64,000 nt of DNA from a virus. The first letter of the stretch is position 1. Each line of letters starts with the position of its first letter. Positions 48,343-58,117 of the stretch are shown here, in pieces. The DNA lies in the IMG/VR virus record IMGVR_UViG_3300027969_000001, positions 62,001 to 126,000 of that record. One strand, given 5' to 3'. The translations under genes and the position numbers were made by a program. The notes beneath the pieces are model-generated. The model was not told the origin of the DNA, did no database searches, and saw nothing but the letters and a program-made list of their open reading frames with translations.

Positions 48343-51300
48343 CGTGGCCTTCTTAGATTTGTTATAAGTTCTGGTTTCCCACCCTTACGCATTTCTTTTA
48401 AGGCTTTTTCAGCTTGTTCCTGTATGTCAAACATTATTTCGTTACGCAATATGGATTCCATATTTGCTGACGGTGAAACATTTTTTGCAATAATTCGTGG
48501 ATTTTCTATATTGATTCCATCTGGGTGGGCAATTCGTATATTATTAAAACCAAGTTTATTGAATTTATCTTTAACTCCTTGAGCTGCCCGATACTCCCGA
48601 AGCATTTGCATATTTTGTGAGTTCATTTTCCCGGCACCACCAAGAGAGTAAAAGTAATCTATTTCTTCTTGGGAAAATCCGCTTGCTCTTAACTTTTCAG
48701 AAATAGTTTTTGTATTGACCACATCGGATATGTCTACATTGCTTGACATTTCTTTGATTTTTGAATACGGGTAGTTTATTTGCTCGACTTCATCTTTATC
48801 AAAGCCACCAAGAATCTGTGCCTCAAATGGAACACGCTTCCTGTCCGCTGTATCGAGTTTTTTAACTGGAGCCATTTTGCCGTCATCAGATAGTCCTGCA
48901 TTTACATGTGCAAAGTTTCCATCCATGCCGGCCCCCATTAAATGAAGTGTTGCATCCATATTATTGTTTTTGTTGTTCTTACCTTCTGCGTTTATTGTTG
49001 CGTCAAGAATGTCATGCTTATTAATTGAGTTAAGTTTTACTGGTCTATGAGACGTATTCATTGCTTCTCCGCGCCCATAAGACGTACGGTTGGAAACGCC
49101 AGATTTAAGTACGACCTCTATGTCTCCGAGGGAAGTAAGACCGTCCCCGACTATGTCTTTATCGCCTATTTCAAATATGGCGTCATTTGAAACGTTCCCC
49201 TTATTTGCGGCTGTTGCTCTGCGTATTTTTTCATCAACATGGGATTTGTGTACAAGATATCCAGAAACTGGCATTGTCTCGTTGGATACGTCTGGCGGTA
49301 TACCAATTCTTGAATAGTACTCACGAGATAGTTTTTCATTTGCCATTCCAACCGAAGCCCCTGAAGAAAACTTCGCTGCAATAGGACCAGACGTCCAACC
49401 CCGCTGTTTGTTTATTCTTCCAAATTTTCCTGCAGTGCGTTGGCTTGTGGGTGATAGTTTTTCTGCGTCTTTAGAGACCGTGGCAACTCTCATAAACGCA
49501 TCTGATGCATCCTTGTAGGCGTTGGCTATTTTTGTTTTTTCTTCAACAGACATTGTTCCTGGTTGAATGTTCTTAATAGTGGAAAGCATTTCAGATTCTG
49601 TTATTTCTCCACGCCTATGAAGGTCCCTGATTGCTATTTCTGCTAATTCTGGAGCAGAATGACGGGATATATCATTAGCGAGCTGGTCGAGCTCGTAATG
49701 ATAGGTTTGAATAGCGGAACGATGTGATTCCCAGATAGCATCCCTTATGGGCCTGCGGTAAGAGCTATTTATATTTGATTTCTTTAATGCTGAATTGACT
49801 GCACCGTTAACTGCACGTCTTTTACTTCTTCCAGAAAGGTCACCATTTTCGATGCGTACTGGCTGGGGTGAACTTTTCTTAGCATTCTTGTCTTTTTCCC
49901 ATCCCTCTTGGAGCATGGCTTGAACTATGGATTCGCGTTTTTTGCTGGCTTTTTTGACTGCATCCAATTCTCTTGTCAGCTGTTTATCAGCATTAAATGG
50001 TTCCCCATACATGTCTTCATAAGATTTTCCGCCCTCGTAAACTTCATAGGCATCATGTACCGCTTTTGCTTCAGGAGTACCATCAAGTCGACGAGCAACC
50101 TCTGCCCCAAATGTGTCGCCTTCATCCCAACCGGCAATGGGAGCCTTTCCTCTTCCTCTTCCAGTAAGAGCATCAGATAAACCACTTGATAATTTATTTA
50201 TTTTTTCTTCTACGGTTTTGGGAGCGGAACCAAGACGTGCTTCTTCGATAACTGCAGCGTTGTATGCTGTCTCTCTTGCTGCAGACGCCTCGGAAAGTAG
50301 GCGACGGTCATACGCTATGCTCTGCCGTTCAGAAAGTCGCGCGGCATAATCTGGATTTCTTGATAGGCCAACTGAACCAAGTTTGATAAAACTGCCTCCG
50401 GCGTACATTTCATCCACAAGACCTGGAGCGTCTTTTTCTAGAACCTTAGCCTTAGAAACAATATCCTCATCACTTATTGAATCTATAGTTCCAACTTTCC
50501 ATTTATCTTCAACTCCAAGTTTTGCAGCTTTTATGCCCCACTCACCTTGGAATACTTTTCCTAAAGTCAATCCTTCTACAATGTCCGTCTGAACTTCATT
50601 TACATTCAATGGGAGTTGCAGCTCTTTAGGTAGTGAACGATTGGCAACTATTATTGCAGCCCATCTGTGGTGACCATCAAGTATGTATTTGTCTTCTGTT
50701 GCAAGTATTGGGCTCATGAACCATAATTTGCTCATTGCTTCATCGTACGCTTTTTTAAATTCTGGGGTTCCCCTAACAAGACCAGAATCTTCTAATTTTT
50801 TTACTTGTTTAAAAACATCTTTGGTAATATCTTCGTTAGTACTATCAACTTTTGAAGCAACAAGCTGCCTCTGGGAAGGCTGATACGTGGTTGGGTCTGC
50901 TGCTTTTGTTATTACGCCATCCCTGCCATCTTCCGTCTTGATTTGTTCTTTCAGAAATTCTATAAATGGCATTTCAAGGTTTACTTCTACGTCTTGCCAA
51001 TTTGTATTGTCATATAACCATTGTTTTTCGTCTTCAGGTAATGCTAGGAAAGTGGCGCGATGTTCTGCTACTGTTTTTTTAGTGAGTTCGTTTTCGGTAT
51101 TGTGTTTTTCACCAATAGTTTTATAAACAAAAGCAGTTTGTTGTTGGGGAGTCATTGCAGATTTTCCATCAGCAATCAATTTTTGATTTTCTTTTTCTAT
51201 TTCCGCCACATATCTTTGCTCTATTTCGATATTTTGCTTAACGGCATCACCTTTGTTGCCTAATGGGGCCCACTTCCCAGCAGCTTTGCCGTCTTTAAGC

Positions 51301-54300
51301 ATTCTGATAGCCACAGAGTCGTGTCCAGTAGTTCGACCATTCGTCTGCGGCATGTCTTCACGAGCTATACCTATGTGTCCAGAGCAAAGAAGGTTATTCT
51401 CTGGGTTATAAAGCATACATAGGTCTGCCTGATGTTTTTCTTTGTATTGACGCTTTGCCTCGGCAATCATTTCAGGACTTTTTAAATCTTCGTCAGAGTT
51501 AATTTTTTCAAATTCTGATTTAAATTTAAGCCATTCGGGGTGTTCGTTTTCAATTTGATTGGCTGCTTCTTGCTTAACAAGTTCTTCAAATTGTTTTTGA
51601 GCTTGCTCAGTAAGTCTTACATCTTCATGTTTTACCATCACATGATGACCTGCCATCATTAGCGCAAGAGCGTCCTCGACTTTATCTACTTCATATAGGT
51701 GTGAAGATTTTTCACTTACAGACTTTTGACCAGACCTTCTGACGGTTCCACCAAAAAACGATGACAGCTCTTCTTCGGACATGGTTTCAATATCTTTGCC
51801 ATTATCGGCTATTTTTTTAAAAGTTTCCAAAGCAGATTCAGCAATAGCTTTTTCTTTTTTCCCTCTTTCGGCTACCTGTTCAGCGGAGTCGGAGACACCA
51901 GAACTGAGTCTCCCAGCTCTTGCTGCTGGGTCCATACCGGCAAGTCTTTCAACTCTTCTACTACCACTAGAAACCTGAGGACCTACGCTGGATGCCCGCA
52001 TGGTGCCGTCGGCAAGGAACTTTTCTAGGTCAGGTTCACGCATTCTCACCCTGACTCTTCTGTCAAATCCGTTATGCATCTGAAAGGCAGCGGTTTCCAG
52101 GTCTGAAATTATTTGCTCGTGAGACTGGGTCGAAAGTTTTTTAACAACAGCACTATCAAGTGATGAAATAGATAGCGCTTCGTGCTCGCCTGAACCAGAA
52201 CCGGATATCACCTTACGAAGTTCTACCGAACGGTCTTTTATTCTTCCGTTTCTTTGTGTAGTTCTTGCTTCCCGGGTCATTGCTGGTCCGAATACGTCGG
52301 AGTGGCCAGAAGAAAGTTTTCTAGCAACTTCCGACGCAGGACGGCCTCCTCTTTCTGCTGAAGTTTTACTTATAGATTCTAAATATGTTGGAAGCTCTGT
52401 TGGGGCTTCGCCAAATACTCCACCCTTATCGACTACGTCAGAAAGAACTGTCCTGCTTGTTTCTTTAACAGAATCCGCATCGTCAGAGCGTGAGCCAGGA
52501 AGAGGGGAATCGTGTCTGGTTACTGCGTAGTTGTCTGCAAAGGTTTTAAGCTTTCTTGAAGCACCTTTACGCCATGCAGCATCATCAGTGCCCGATGCTA
52601 TCGATGTAGCCATCGAATCAAGGACTTCAACGGTTCCTTTTTGCTCGGCAATTTCTATGCGAATAGTTCCGTCAGCTTCTCTTCCAACAATTCTAATTTT
52701 TCCTGGAGGCATAACGACAGTTTGGTCTCCACTATCTCCAATATTGGGAAATATTCCCCTGTCTTTTGCTTTAGCAACAATAACTACGCGCTGTTTTACT
52801 TTTCCTGTTTCTTCATTTATCTTGGTAGCTTCATCAATAACAGTTTTTTTCTGACCTTTAGAAATCACTCGGCCACTTAATAGTCCGTCGTTTTCTATCT
52901 CCCTACCTATGGAAACTCCCGTGAAAATAGTAGGGTCAAATTCCATTACTGTTTCTATATCTAGCTGCTCTCCAAGTGAGGAAACTTCCATTGCCTCAAG
53001 TGTGGGAACTAGTATGTTTTTGATTTGGTCATCGAAAGAAGCTTCACTACTAGATTTATCATCTATTGGAAGTGCAAGACGTTTTAATCGAGCATTTTTT
53101 CTGTTTGCAGCCCTACCTACGGATATTTGCTTAGATGGCTCTAGCGCACCAGCTAACCCATCAGTATCGAATGTGCCCATCTCTTTAACGGCATCAGATT
53201 GTTCTTTTGTTATTTTTCTACGGAGCCGTGCTCTTTGCTTTTTACCCATATCTCGAGCTTCGGTAGCTGATGCTACTTTCCGTGATGCTCGTGGCTTAGG
53301 CGAAAGTACAGTTTCAACTTTCCCATCAAGCTCCATCAGGATTTGCGCAGTGGTTCTCTTATCGCCGGCGTCTTTTATAGATTTTGCATACTGGTTTCTG
53401 AGAAGGTCAAGTTCCTCTGCTTTATCCATGAGGTCTTTGTCTAGTGCTGCAATATCGACAACAGTTAATTCACCATCTGGAACGGTTTCTACGTCGGCTG
53501 GAACATAGGAAGCAATTGAATTTTCTATATCTTTAATCAGTAATGAATGGTCAGCTATCTTGCGAACTAATTCTTTTTCTGACATCGAAGAAGCAAGTCC
53601 CTTTAGGTCATCAAGAGCTGCGGCCCTAGAAGCGGCCTCTATCTCTTCTGGAGCATAAAGACCGTGAGCATCTCTAACTTCTTTTACTCTCTCTTCAAAT
53701 CTAGCCAACTCAGTTTTTGAACCAACGCCATGTTCTTTTCGCCATATTTTTTTGGCGTCTTCATACATTTTGTCGTAAAATTCAAATTCTTTTTGTGCAG
53801 AATCAAAAGCGGGAGAAGTTATGTCATCTATAGAATCCATTTTTGCTGAAGCATTATCACGCTGTGCTGCAACTAGTGCTGCGTTGTTTATCATGTCTTC
53901 TTCTGGGAGCTCCTTAAAAGCTTCACTGAAAGACTTAAGGGCTGCGCGTCGTTCTTCTGAGGTTCTTTCTCCAACTGAAATCAACTCTTCCGCCATGTCT
54001 TCCGCGGGCATATCCGGAACAGCGTCTCCAGATACGTCTGGAATAAAATCTCCACCAGCATCACCGCTTGGAATAATTGAAGAAACTATGGCTCTATCTT
54101 CAGCTGCCGCCCTCATGGAGACATTGTCCATCCATTCAAGTGCTGCATCAATATCTTCGCCGTAAATTATTCCCTGTTCACGAAGCGCCCAAAGCTCTGC
54201 GCATACTTCTAGGGCCCAGTGCTCTCCGCCTTTTCTGTACACATCCCCTGGGTAGCTACCAGCAAGAGCTGATACAACTTCAATTCTGCTTAATGCTCCA

Positions 54301-56276
54301 TTAAGTGCTTCAATGTTTATATCATCAGCAACATCTATCATGATGTTGGGCCAGTCGTAGCTCGTTATCTGAGTAAAATCAGTAACAGTTCTGTATCTCC
54401 CCGTAAACATTCCCGTTTTTTTGTCATATTCCGGAATGCGGATTGAACCACCAGCCATTAGTTCTGCTTCAATATGGTCCATAAATGCTTGGTACTGAAG
54501 TGTGTGAGAAATTTCGTGGAATATCTGCTGGCGCATGTACGATTTTTCGCCATCAATCAAACCGGCCATACCTCGTGCCGTGTGGTCGGCGTTGACGAGG
54601 AAATCTGCAACTGTTGCCCGTGCTTCAGCGTCAGTAGAGGCTCCAACTGCAGCTACCGAAAGTCTTTGATTTGGGCGCAACGATGGAAGTAGTGACTCTT
54701 GCCCAGACATGCTGTTGTGCATGTTTAGGGAGATTATGTATTTTCCACCTACGTACCTTGTACTCATTTCGTCAGTGCTCGAGTTGTCATACTCCATGAC
54801 GTTTGTGCGGCGCATCGTTGTTGGGGATTTTACATACTGGTCCAGAAGTCCCTCTAGGACTGCGCGCTCAGTGCTGTAGTACCTAGATACGTCTGCTTTT
54901 AAAACAATATCTTGTTCTTCTTTAGTTAAGTCTCTCCATCCTTTTACGGACTGTAGTCTTGCTTGGCAAAACTGCTCAACTTCAACCGGAGTAAGCATTG
55001 CTCCATCGGCTCCACCACGCTGATGAACGAGCCTTATGTCCCAACCAAGAGAGGGGTCAGAAGCCGCTAAAGCGCGAAGCGCATCAAACCCCTGCTTAAG
55101 GTCTTCATTTGTTGCTCGTGCAGTTTCACTTCTATCAACGCCGAGAGAATCAAGTATCGATGAAACACGGGCATCTGTTTGTAACATTCTGTCCTGTGCT
55201 CTTATTGCGCCATTCTTAAACCATCTCTGGTTTTCTGGCATCTCAATACTTCGCCAGTCAGGCGTGTCTACGCGTTCTCCAGTTATGGAGTCGTACCAGA
55301 CAGTTCTTCCGAGTTTTGCCAAATAAGAAGGGCTCGGTATTTCGCCAGGAACCCTGTCTGCCATTGGGTCGTATCTTTGGGAGCTCCAGTTGCCGTTAAA
55401 TACCCCATCAAAGAAACGTTGAGCAGTGGTTCTGGTCCCCTGTAGTTTCCCGTCAGCGGTGGCTGTTTGCGCCATTCTTGCAGCAAATCTACCGAACTTA
55501 GACGGACTAAAGCCAAAACAGTTTGTCCCATACATGTCCGTAAACTGATTTGCGGCCGGCGTCCCTGGAGGGCATCTGAACTTATTTAGCTCGTCTTTTA
55601 TTACTCCAAATGCGGCAGCCGCACGTGAAGCCAGGTTTCCCCCGGGAATACTGGAGCCTATTCTTTCCCCAGGAAGAATCTTTACTTCGGGGTCGAGCTT
55701 GTTTCCTGTTTCGCGACGCTTTTCTCCAACTGTTAATCCAGAAGTTATTGAGAACGGGTTGACTACTCGTCCAGACTCTGGGACAATATCGTCAGTACGT
55801 GGATTGACATCGTATACGGTTAGTTCTACGGATGGTTTTTTTATTATCTGATTTAGTTCGTCTTGAAAAGAACTTGACTTTGGCTCTTTATCAGCAAGCC
55901 AGCCAAAGTTTGGTTTTTCTTCCAAGCCATGAATACTTGAGTATGAAGGAAAAAGTTGAAGGTGTTTTCCTTCTTCCCATGTCTCGTCTGGCATGAATCT
56001 TTCGCCAGTAGGAAGAGATTCCATCCCAGGAATTGACCCGCCGCGCATGTCGCGCTTTTTGCCATCAGTATTATCTTTGTCTACGCCTCCACCAAGAGGA
56101 GTTCCATCAAGTGCTTTGATAGATATATCTGCGTATAGACGCTCAGTAGCAGAACTTATTGCAATTGATTTTCTGAACGAGACAGCAGTCTTGTTTATGT
56201 CTTTACAGCAAGACGTAGGCACTATTAAGCGCGCAGATAATATTACTCGTTCACGGACTATTGAATCACCCGTCAT
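48339..56276 (-). CDS. Giant polyvalent protein with zincin and ParB-like domains, 2645 aa
   Basis: It lies in the head cluster. Motif C235-x17-C253 (RCPPGTPAANQFTD...GTNC) is shared with the 681-residue protein. A metallopeptidase-like domain has HEISH at 587-591 with a later AEL glutamate. Long helical, coiled-coil-like sections follow (about 790-1000). [K/R]LSSG-type motifs at 1321, 1457, 2029 and variants at 1435 (VSSG) and 2303 (FSSG) divide the second half. Between 1457 and 2029 is a ParB-like domain with LDGHHRWAA (1866-1874). The last segment (2304-2645) is unrecognised. Likely packaged or processed; no second copy of any ART domain is obvious here. Confidence 0.8.
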   Translation of the reverse strand: MTGDSIVRERVILSARLIVPTSCCKDINKTAVSFRKSIAISSATERLYADISIKALDGTPLGGGVDKDNTDGKKRDMRGGSIPGMESLPTGERFMPDETWEEGKHLQLFPSYSSIHGLEEKPNFGWLADKEPKSSSFQDELNQIIKKPSVELTVYDVNPRTDDIVPESGRVVNPFSITSGLTVGEKRRETGNKLDPEVKILPGERIGSSIPGGNLASRAAAAFGVIKDELNKFRCPPGTPAANQFTDMYGTNCFGFSPSKFGRFAARMAQTATADGKLQGTRTTAQRFFDGVFNGNWSSQRYDPMADRVPGEIPSPSYLAKLGRTVWYDSITGERVDTPDWRSIEMPENQRWFKNGAIRAQDRMLQTDARVSSILDSLGVDRSETARATNEDLKQGFDALRALAASDPSLGWDIRLVHQRGGADGAMLTPVEVEQFCQARLQSVKGWRDLTKEEQDIVLKADVSRYYSTERAVLEGLLDQYVKSPTTMRRTNVMEYDNSSTDEMSTRYVGGKYIISLNMHNSMSGQESLLPSLRPNQRLSVAAVGASTDAEARATVADFLVNADHTARGMAGLIDGEKSYMRQQIFHEISHTLQYQAFMDHIEAELMAGGSIRIPEYDKKTGMFTGRYRTVTDFTQITSYDWPNIMIDVADDINIEALNGALSRIEVVSALAGSYPGDVYRKGGEHWALEVCAELWALREQGIIYGEDIDAALEWMDNVSMRAAAEDRAIVSSIIPSGDAGGDFIPDVSGDAVPDMPAEDMAEELISVGERTSEERRAALKSFSEAFKELPEEDMINNAALVAAQRDNASAKMDSIDDITSPAFDSAQKEFEFYDKMYEDAKKIWRKEHGVGSKTELARFEERVKEVRDAHGLYAPEEIEAASRAAALDDLKGLASSMSEKELVRKIADHSLLIKDIENSIASYVPADVETVPDGELTVVDIAALDKDLMDKAEELDLLRNQYAKSIKDAGDKRTTAQILMELDGKVETVLSPKPRASRKVASATEARDMGKKQRARLRRKITKEQSDAVKEMGTFDTDGLAGALEPSKQISVGRAANRKNARLKRLALPIDDKSSSEASFDDQIKNILVPTLEAMEVSSLGEQLDIETVMEFDPTIFTGVSIGREIENDGLLSGRVISKGQKKTVIDEATKINEETGKVKQRVVIVAKAKDRGIFPNIGDSGDQTVVMPPGKIRIVGREADGTIRIEIAEQKGTVEVLDSMATSIASGTDDAAWRKGASRKLKTFADNYAVTRHDSPLPGSRSDDADSVKETSRTVLSDVVDKGGVFGEAPTELPTYLESISKTSAERGGRPASEVARKLSSGHSDVFGPAMTREARTTQRNGRIKDRSVELRKVISGSGSGEHEALSISSLDSAVVKKLSTQSHEQIISDLETAAFQMHNGFDRRVRVRMREPDLEKFLADGTMRASSVGPQVSSGSRRVERLAGMDPAARAGRLSSGVSDSAEQVAERGKKEKAIAESALETFKKIADNGKDIETMSEEELSSFFGGTVRRSGQKSVSEKSSHLYEVDKVEDALALMMAGHHVMVKHEDVRLTEQAQKQFEELVKQEAANQIENEHPEWLKFKSEFEKINSDEDLKSPEMIAEAKRQYKEKHQADLCMLYNPENNLLCSGHIGIAREDMPQTNGRTTGHDSVAIRMLKDGKAAGKWAPLGNKGDAVKQNIEIEQRYVAEIEKENQKLIADGKSAMTPQQQTAFVYKTIGEKHNTENELTKKTVAEHRATFLALPEDEKQWLYDNTNWQDVEVNLEMPFIEFLKEQIKTEDGRDGVITKAADPTTYQPSQRQLVASKVDSTNEDITKDVFKQVKKLEDSGLVRGTPEFKKAYDEAMSKLWFMSPILATEDKYILDGHHRWAAIIVANRSLPKELQLPLNVNEVQTDIVEGLTLGKVFQGEWGIKAAKLGVEDKWKVGTIDSISDEDIVSKAKVLEKDAPGLVDEMYAGGSFIKLGSVGLSRNPDYAARLSERQSIAYDRRLLSEASAARETAYNAAVIEEARLGSAPKTVEEKINKLSSGLSDALTGRGRGKAPIAGWDEGDTFGAEVARRLDGTPEAKAVHDAYEVYEGGKSYEDMYGEPFNADKQLTRELDAVKKASKKRESIVQAMLQEGWEKDKNAKKSSPQPVRIENGDLSGRSKRRAVNGAVNSALKKSNINSSYRRPIRDAIWESHRSAIQTYHYELDQLANDISRHSAPELAEIAIRDLHRRGEITESEMLSTIKNIQPGTMSVEEKTKIANAYKDASDAFMRVATVSKDAEKLSPTSQRTAGKFGRINKQRGWTSGPIAAKFSSGASVGMANEKLSREYYSRIGIPPDVSNETMPVSGYLVHKSHVDEKIRRATAANKGNVSNDAIFEIGDKDIVGDGLTSLGDIEVVLKSGVSNRTSYGRGEAMNTSHRPVKLNSINKHDILDATINAEGKNNKNNNMDATLHLMGAGMDGNFAHVNAGLSDDGKMAPVKKLDTADRKRVPFEAQILGGFDKDEVEQINYPYSKIKEMSSNVDISDVVNTKTISEKLRASGFSQEEIDYFYSLGGAGKMNSQNMQMLREYRAAQGVKDKFNKLGFNNIRIAHPDGINIENPRIIAKNVSPSANMESILRNEIMFDIQEQAEKALKEMRKGGKPELITNLRRPR

Positions 56277-56290
56277 GCCGGGGTCCCTTT

Positions 56291-57991
56291 TTAAAATTCG
56301 TCGTCGAGAGTGTCTTCGAGCAACTGGAACTCGACAAGTGCTGCCATGAATTCTGCTTCATTGAGTGAGTCGCCCTTCTCTTCCGTACCAGCTAGCCAGC
56401 TTGCTGGCACAAGACTCTCAAGCTTGAGAGCGCGAGCGCGCTTCATGATGTGCTTCTTGGTCGCGTCTTTGTCTTTTGCTCGCCCAAATGCCTGAATAGC
56501 ATTACGGAGGTCTGACTCTTTAACGATTGGGTAAGAACCGTCAGGCATTGCTTCGCCTGTTTTGGCTAAGTCAAAACGTCTTGTCTCTGAAAAAGCTCTC
56601 TTGAGTGCGATTTCGGCTGCTTCTGCTTCAATTGAAGCAGCTTCATCCTGTTCATATTTGTCGTAACCCAAAATTTCTCCATCTAGTGCAACGAAAACGT
56701 CGTATGACTTCCCGTCGAATCCTTCAATCTCTACTGCGTAGGAATCAAAGCCTTCGAAAACGTCTGGTTCAACAGCAACAACATGACCGTCAATTGATTT
56801 GACTGCAATTTCAGCAGCTTCGGTAAAGTCGATTAGTTTGTAACCACCGAAGTCTGATTTTTGCTCAAACTCAGCGTTGTCAAGCTTATGGAAACCCATA
56901 ACCTCAGCACTTGTTCCATCAATGAATACTTCTTTAACAGAACCATCTTTTGTCTGAACATCAACTACGAACATGTCAGCATCAGATGAGTAACCAGAAT
57001 CGATAACGACCCCGTTAAACATCTTCTCTGCAAGACCTTCTACGTGAAGAATTCCTGGCATTCCCTTTTCCGCAACACAACCGCCTGGGCAGTCATCACA
57101 AACCGGAGTTGAGCTATTATAGCCCTTGCGCTCTAGGGCACAAACGTAACCCTTGGTTCCCATTTCTGCTTCATCAATTCCCATTGATTTAATTCTCATA
57201 GAACGAATTTCTTCCCACTCTGGGTCGTTGGCAGAGAATGACTTTTCAGCCATCATGTCGTCTTCTTCGTCATCCACTTCTTCGCCAGTTTCAGGCATTT
57301 GAAGTTTTTTCTTCTTGAGTGGCATGCCGTTTTCATCTTCTTCTTCTTCATCTATGCCGCCGTCGAGAGCATCTTCTGCGTCAGCCATGCCCTTCTTCTT
57401 AATAGGCATACCGTTTTCGTCTTCTTCGATTTCTTCGTCAGCTGGACCATCCGCTACATAAGCTGGGTCGACAACAAGGTTAGGGGTACCCTTCATGGCT
57501 CCGGTCTGACGTACTGGGACTCGAGGCTTTCCCGAATCATTATCTCCATCATCCATGGTTGCATCAATCGGGTCACCAACGGTGTCTTCGTAATCGTCGT
57601 CCATTCGGTCATCTTCGCCGTAAGGGACTGTTTCTGCATCTGCAGGAATCGGTTCTTCGTCGTCTTCTGGTTTTGGTTCAAGCTTCATGTCCTCTTCAGG
57701 CATATCGTCTTCCATGACAGGATTGCCTTCGGCGTCGAGAATAGGGTTACCGTTTTGGTCAAGCTTTGGCTTTTTCTTTGGAGCAGTAGCTCCAGCCATT
57801 GGCTGTTCTGGGACAATGGATGCTGCAGGCTCTGCTGGGACCATCTTCATTTCCATCGGCATTGCTCCGCACTTAGCGCACAAATCTGCGCCCTTTTCAA
57901 AACCGCACTCACTTACAGCAAGCGCTTTTGCGCATTTAAGCACGTTTCCATCACTGTCAATGTTGACGGTAGCCTTTTCATCGTAGCTCAT
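56291..57991 (-). CDS. Acidic head protein with PepSY-like and DUF6582-like regions, 566 aa
   Basis: The order is CGFEKGADLCAKCG zinc-like knuckle (28-42); a very acidic region with DxNGNP/DENGMP repeats (75-235); VCDDCPGGC; a PepSY-like unit (about 385-440, FTEAAEIAVKSIDGHVVAVE...YAVEIEG...EILGYDKYE); and a C-terminus YPIVKESDLRNAIQAFGRAKDKDATKKHIMKRARAL like DUF6582 found near phage head-maturation proteases. It may be scaffold or protease partner. A serine protease core is not seen. It lies between the two giant genes. Confidence 0.65.
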   Translation of the reverse strand: MSYDEKATVNIDSDGNVLKCAKALAVSECGFEKGADLCAKCGAMPMEMKMVPAEPAASIVPEQPMAGATAPKKKPKLDQNGNPILDAEGNPVMEDDMPEEDMKLEPKPEDDEEPIPADAETVPYGEDDRMDDDYEDTVGDPIDATMDDGDNDSGKPRVPVRQTGAMKGTPNLVVDPAYVADGPADEEIEEDENGMPIKKKGMADAEDALDGGIDEEEEDENGMPLKKKKLQMPETGEEVDDEEDDMMAEKSFSANDPEWEEIRSMRIKSMGIDEAEMGTKGYVCALERKGYNSSTPVCDDCPGGCVAEKGMPGILHVEGLAEKMFNGVVIDSGYSSDADMFVVDVQTKDGSVKEVFIDGTSAEVMGFHKLDNAEFEQKSDFGGYKLIDFTEAAEIAVKSIDGHVVAVEPDVFEGFDSYAVEIEGFDGKSYDVFVALDGEILGYDKYEQDEAASIEAEAAEIALKRAFSETRRFDLAKTGEAMPDGSYPIVKESDLRNAIQAFGRAKDKDATKKHIMKRARALKLESLVPASWLAGTEEKGDSLNEAEFMAALVEFQLLEDTLDDEF

Positions 57992-58117
57992 AGAACTCCT
58001 GTGTTATCTGGGGATGTCAAGTCGACACTGTCCAATAAATGTGTTTAATTATAACCTATCATGAGGGTCTCCCATGACTTGCTACTAATTGACTGTTTTG
58101 CAACGGTCTTTTATTAA
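57992..58117. other. Short intergenic gap in the head block
   Basis: About 125 bases between the giant helicase gene and the acidic head protein. No consensus promoter was found by eye. Confidence 0.4.

Noticed and set aside
57299-58048. Rightward 249-codon open frame
   Set aside because: It is antisense to the acidic head protein, whose biased Asp/Glu codons keep the opposite strand open. The translation is Phe/Val/Cys rich and unlike a real protein.
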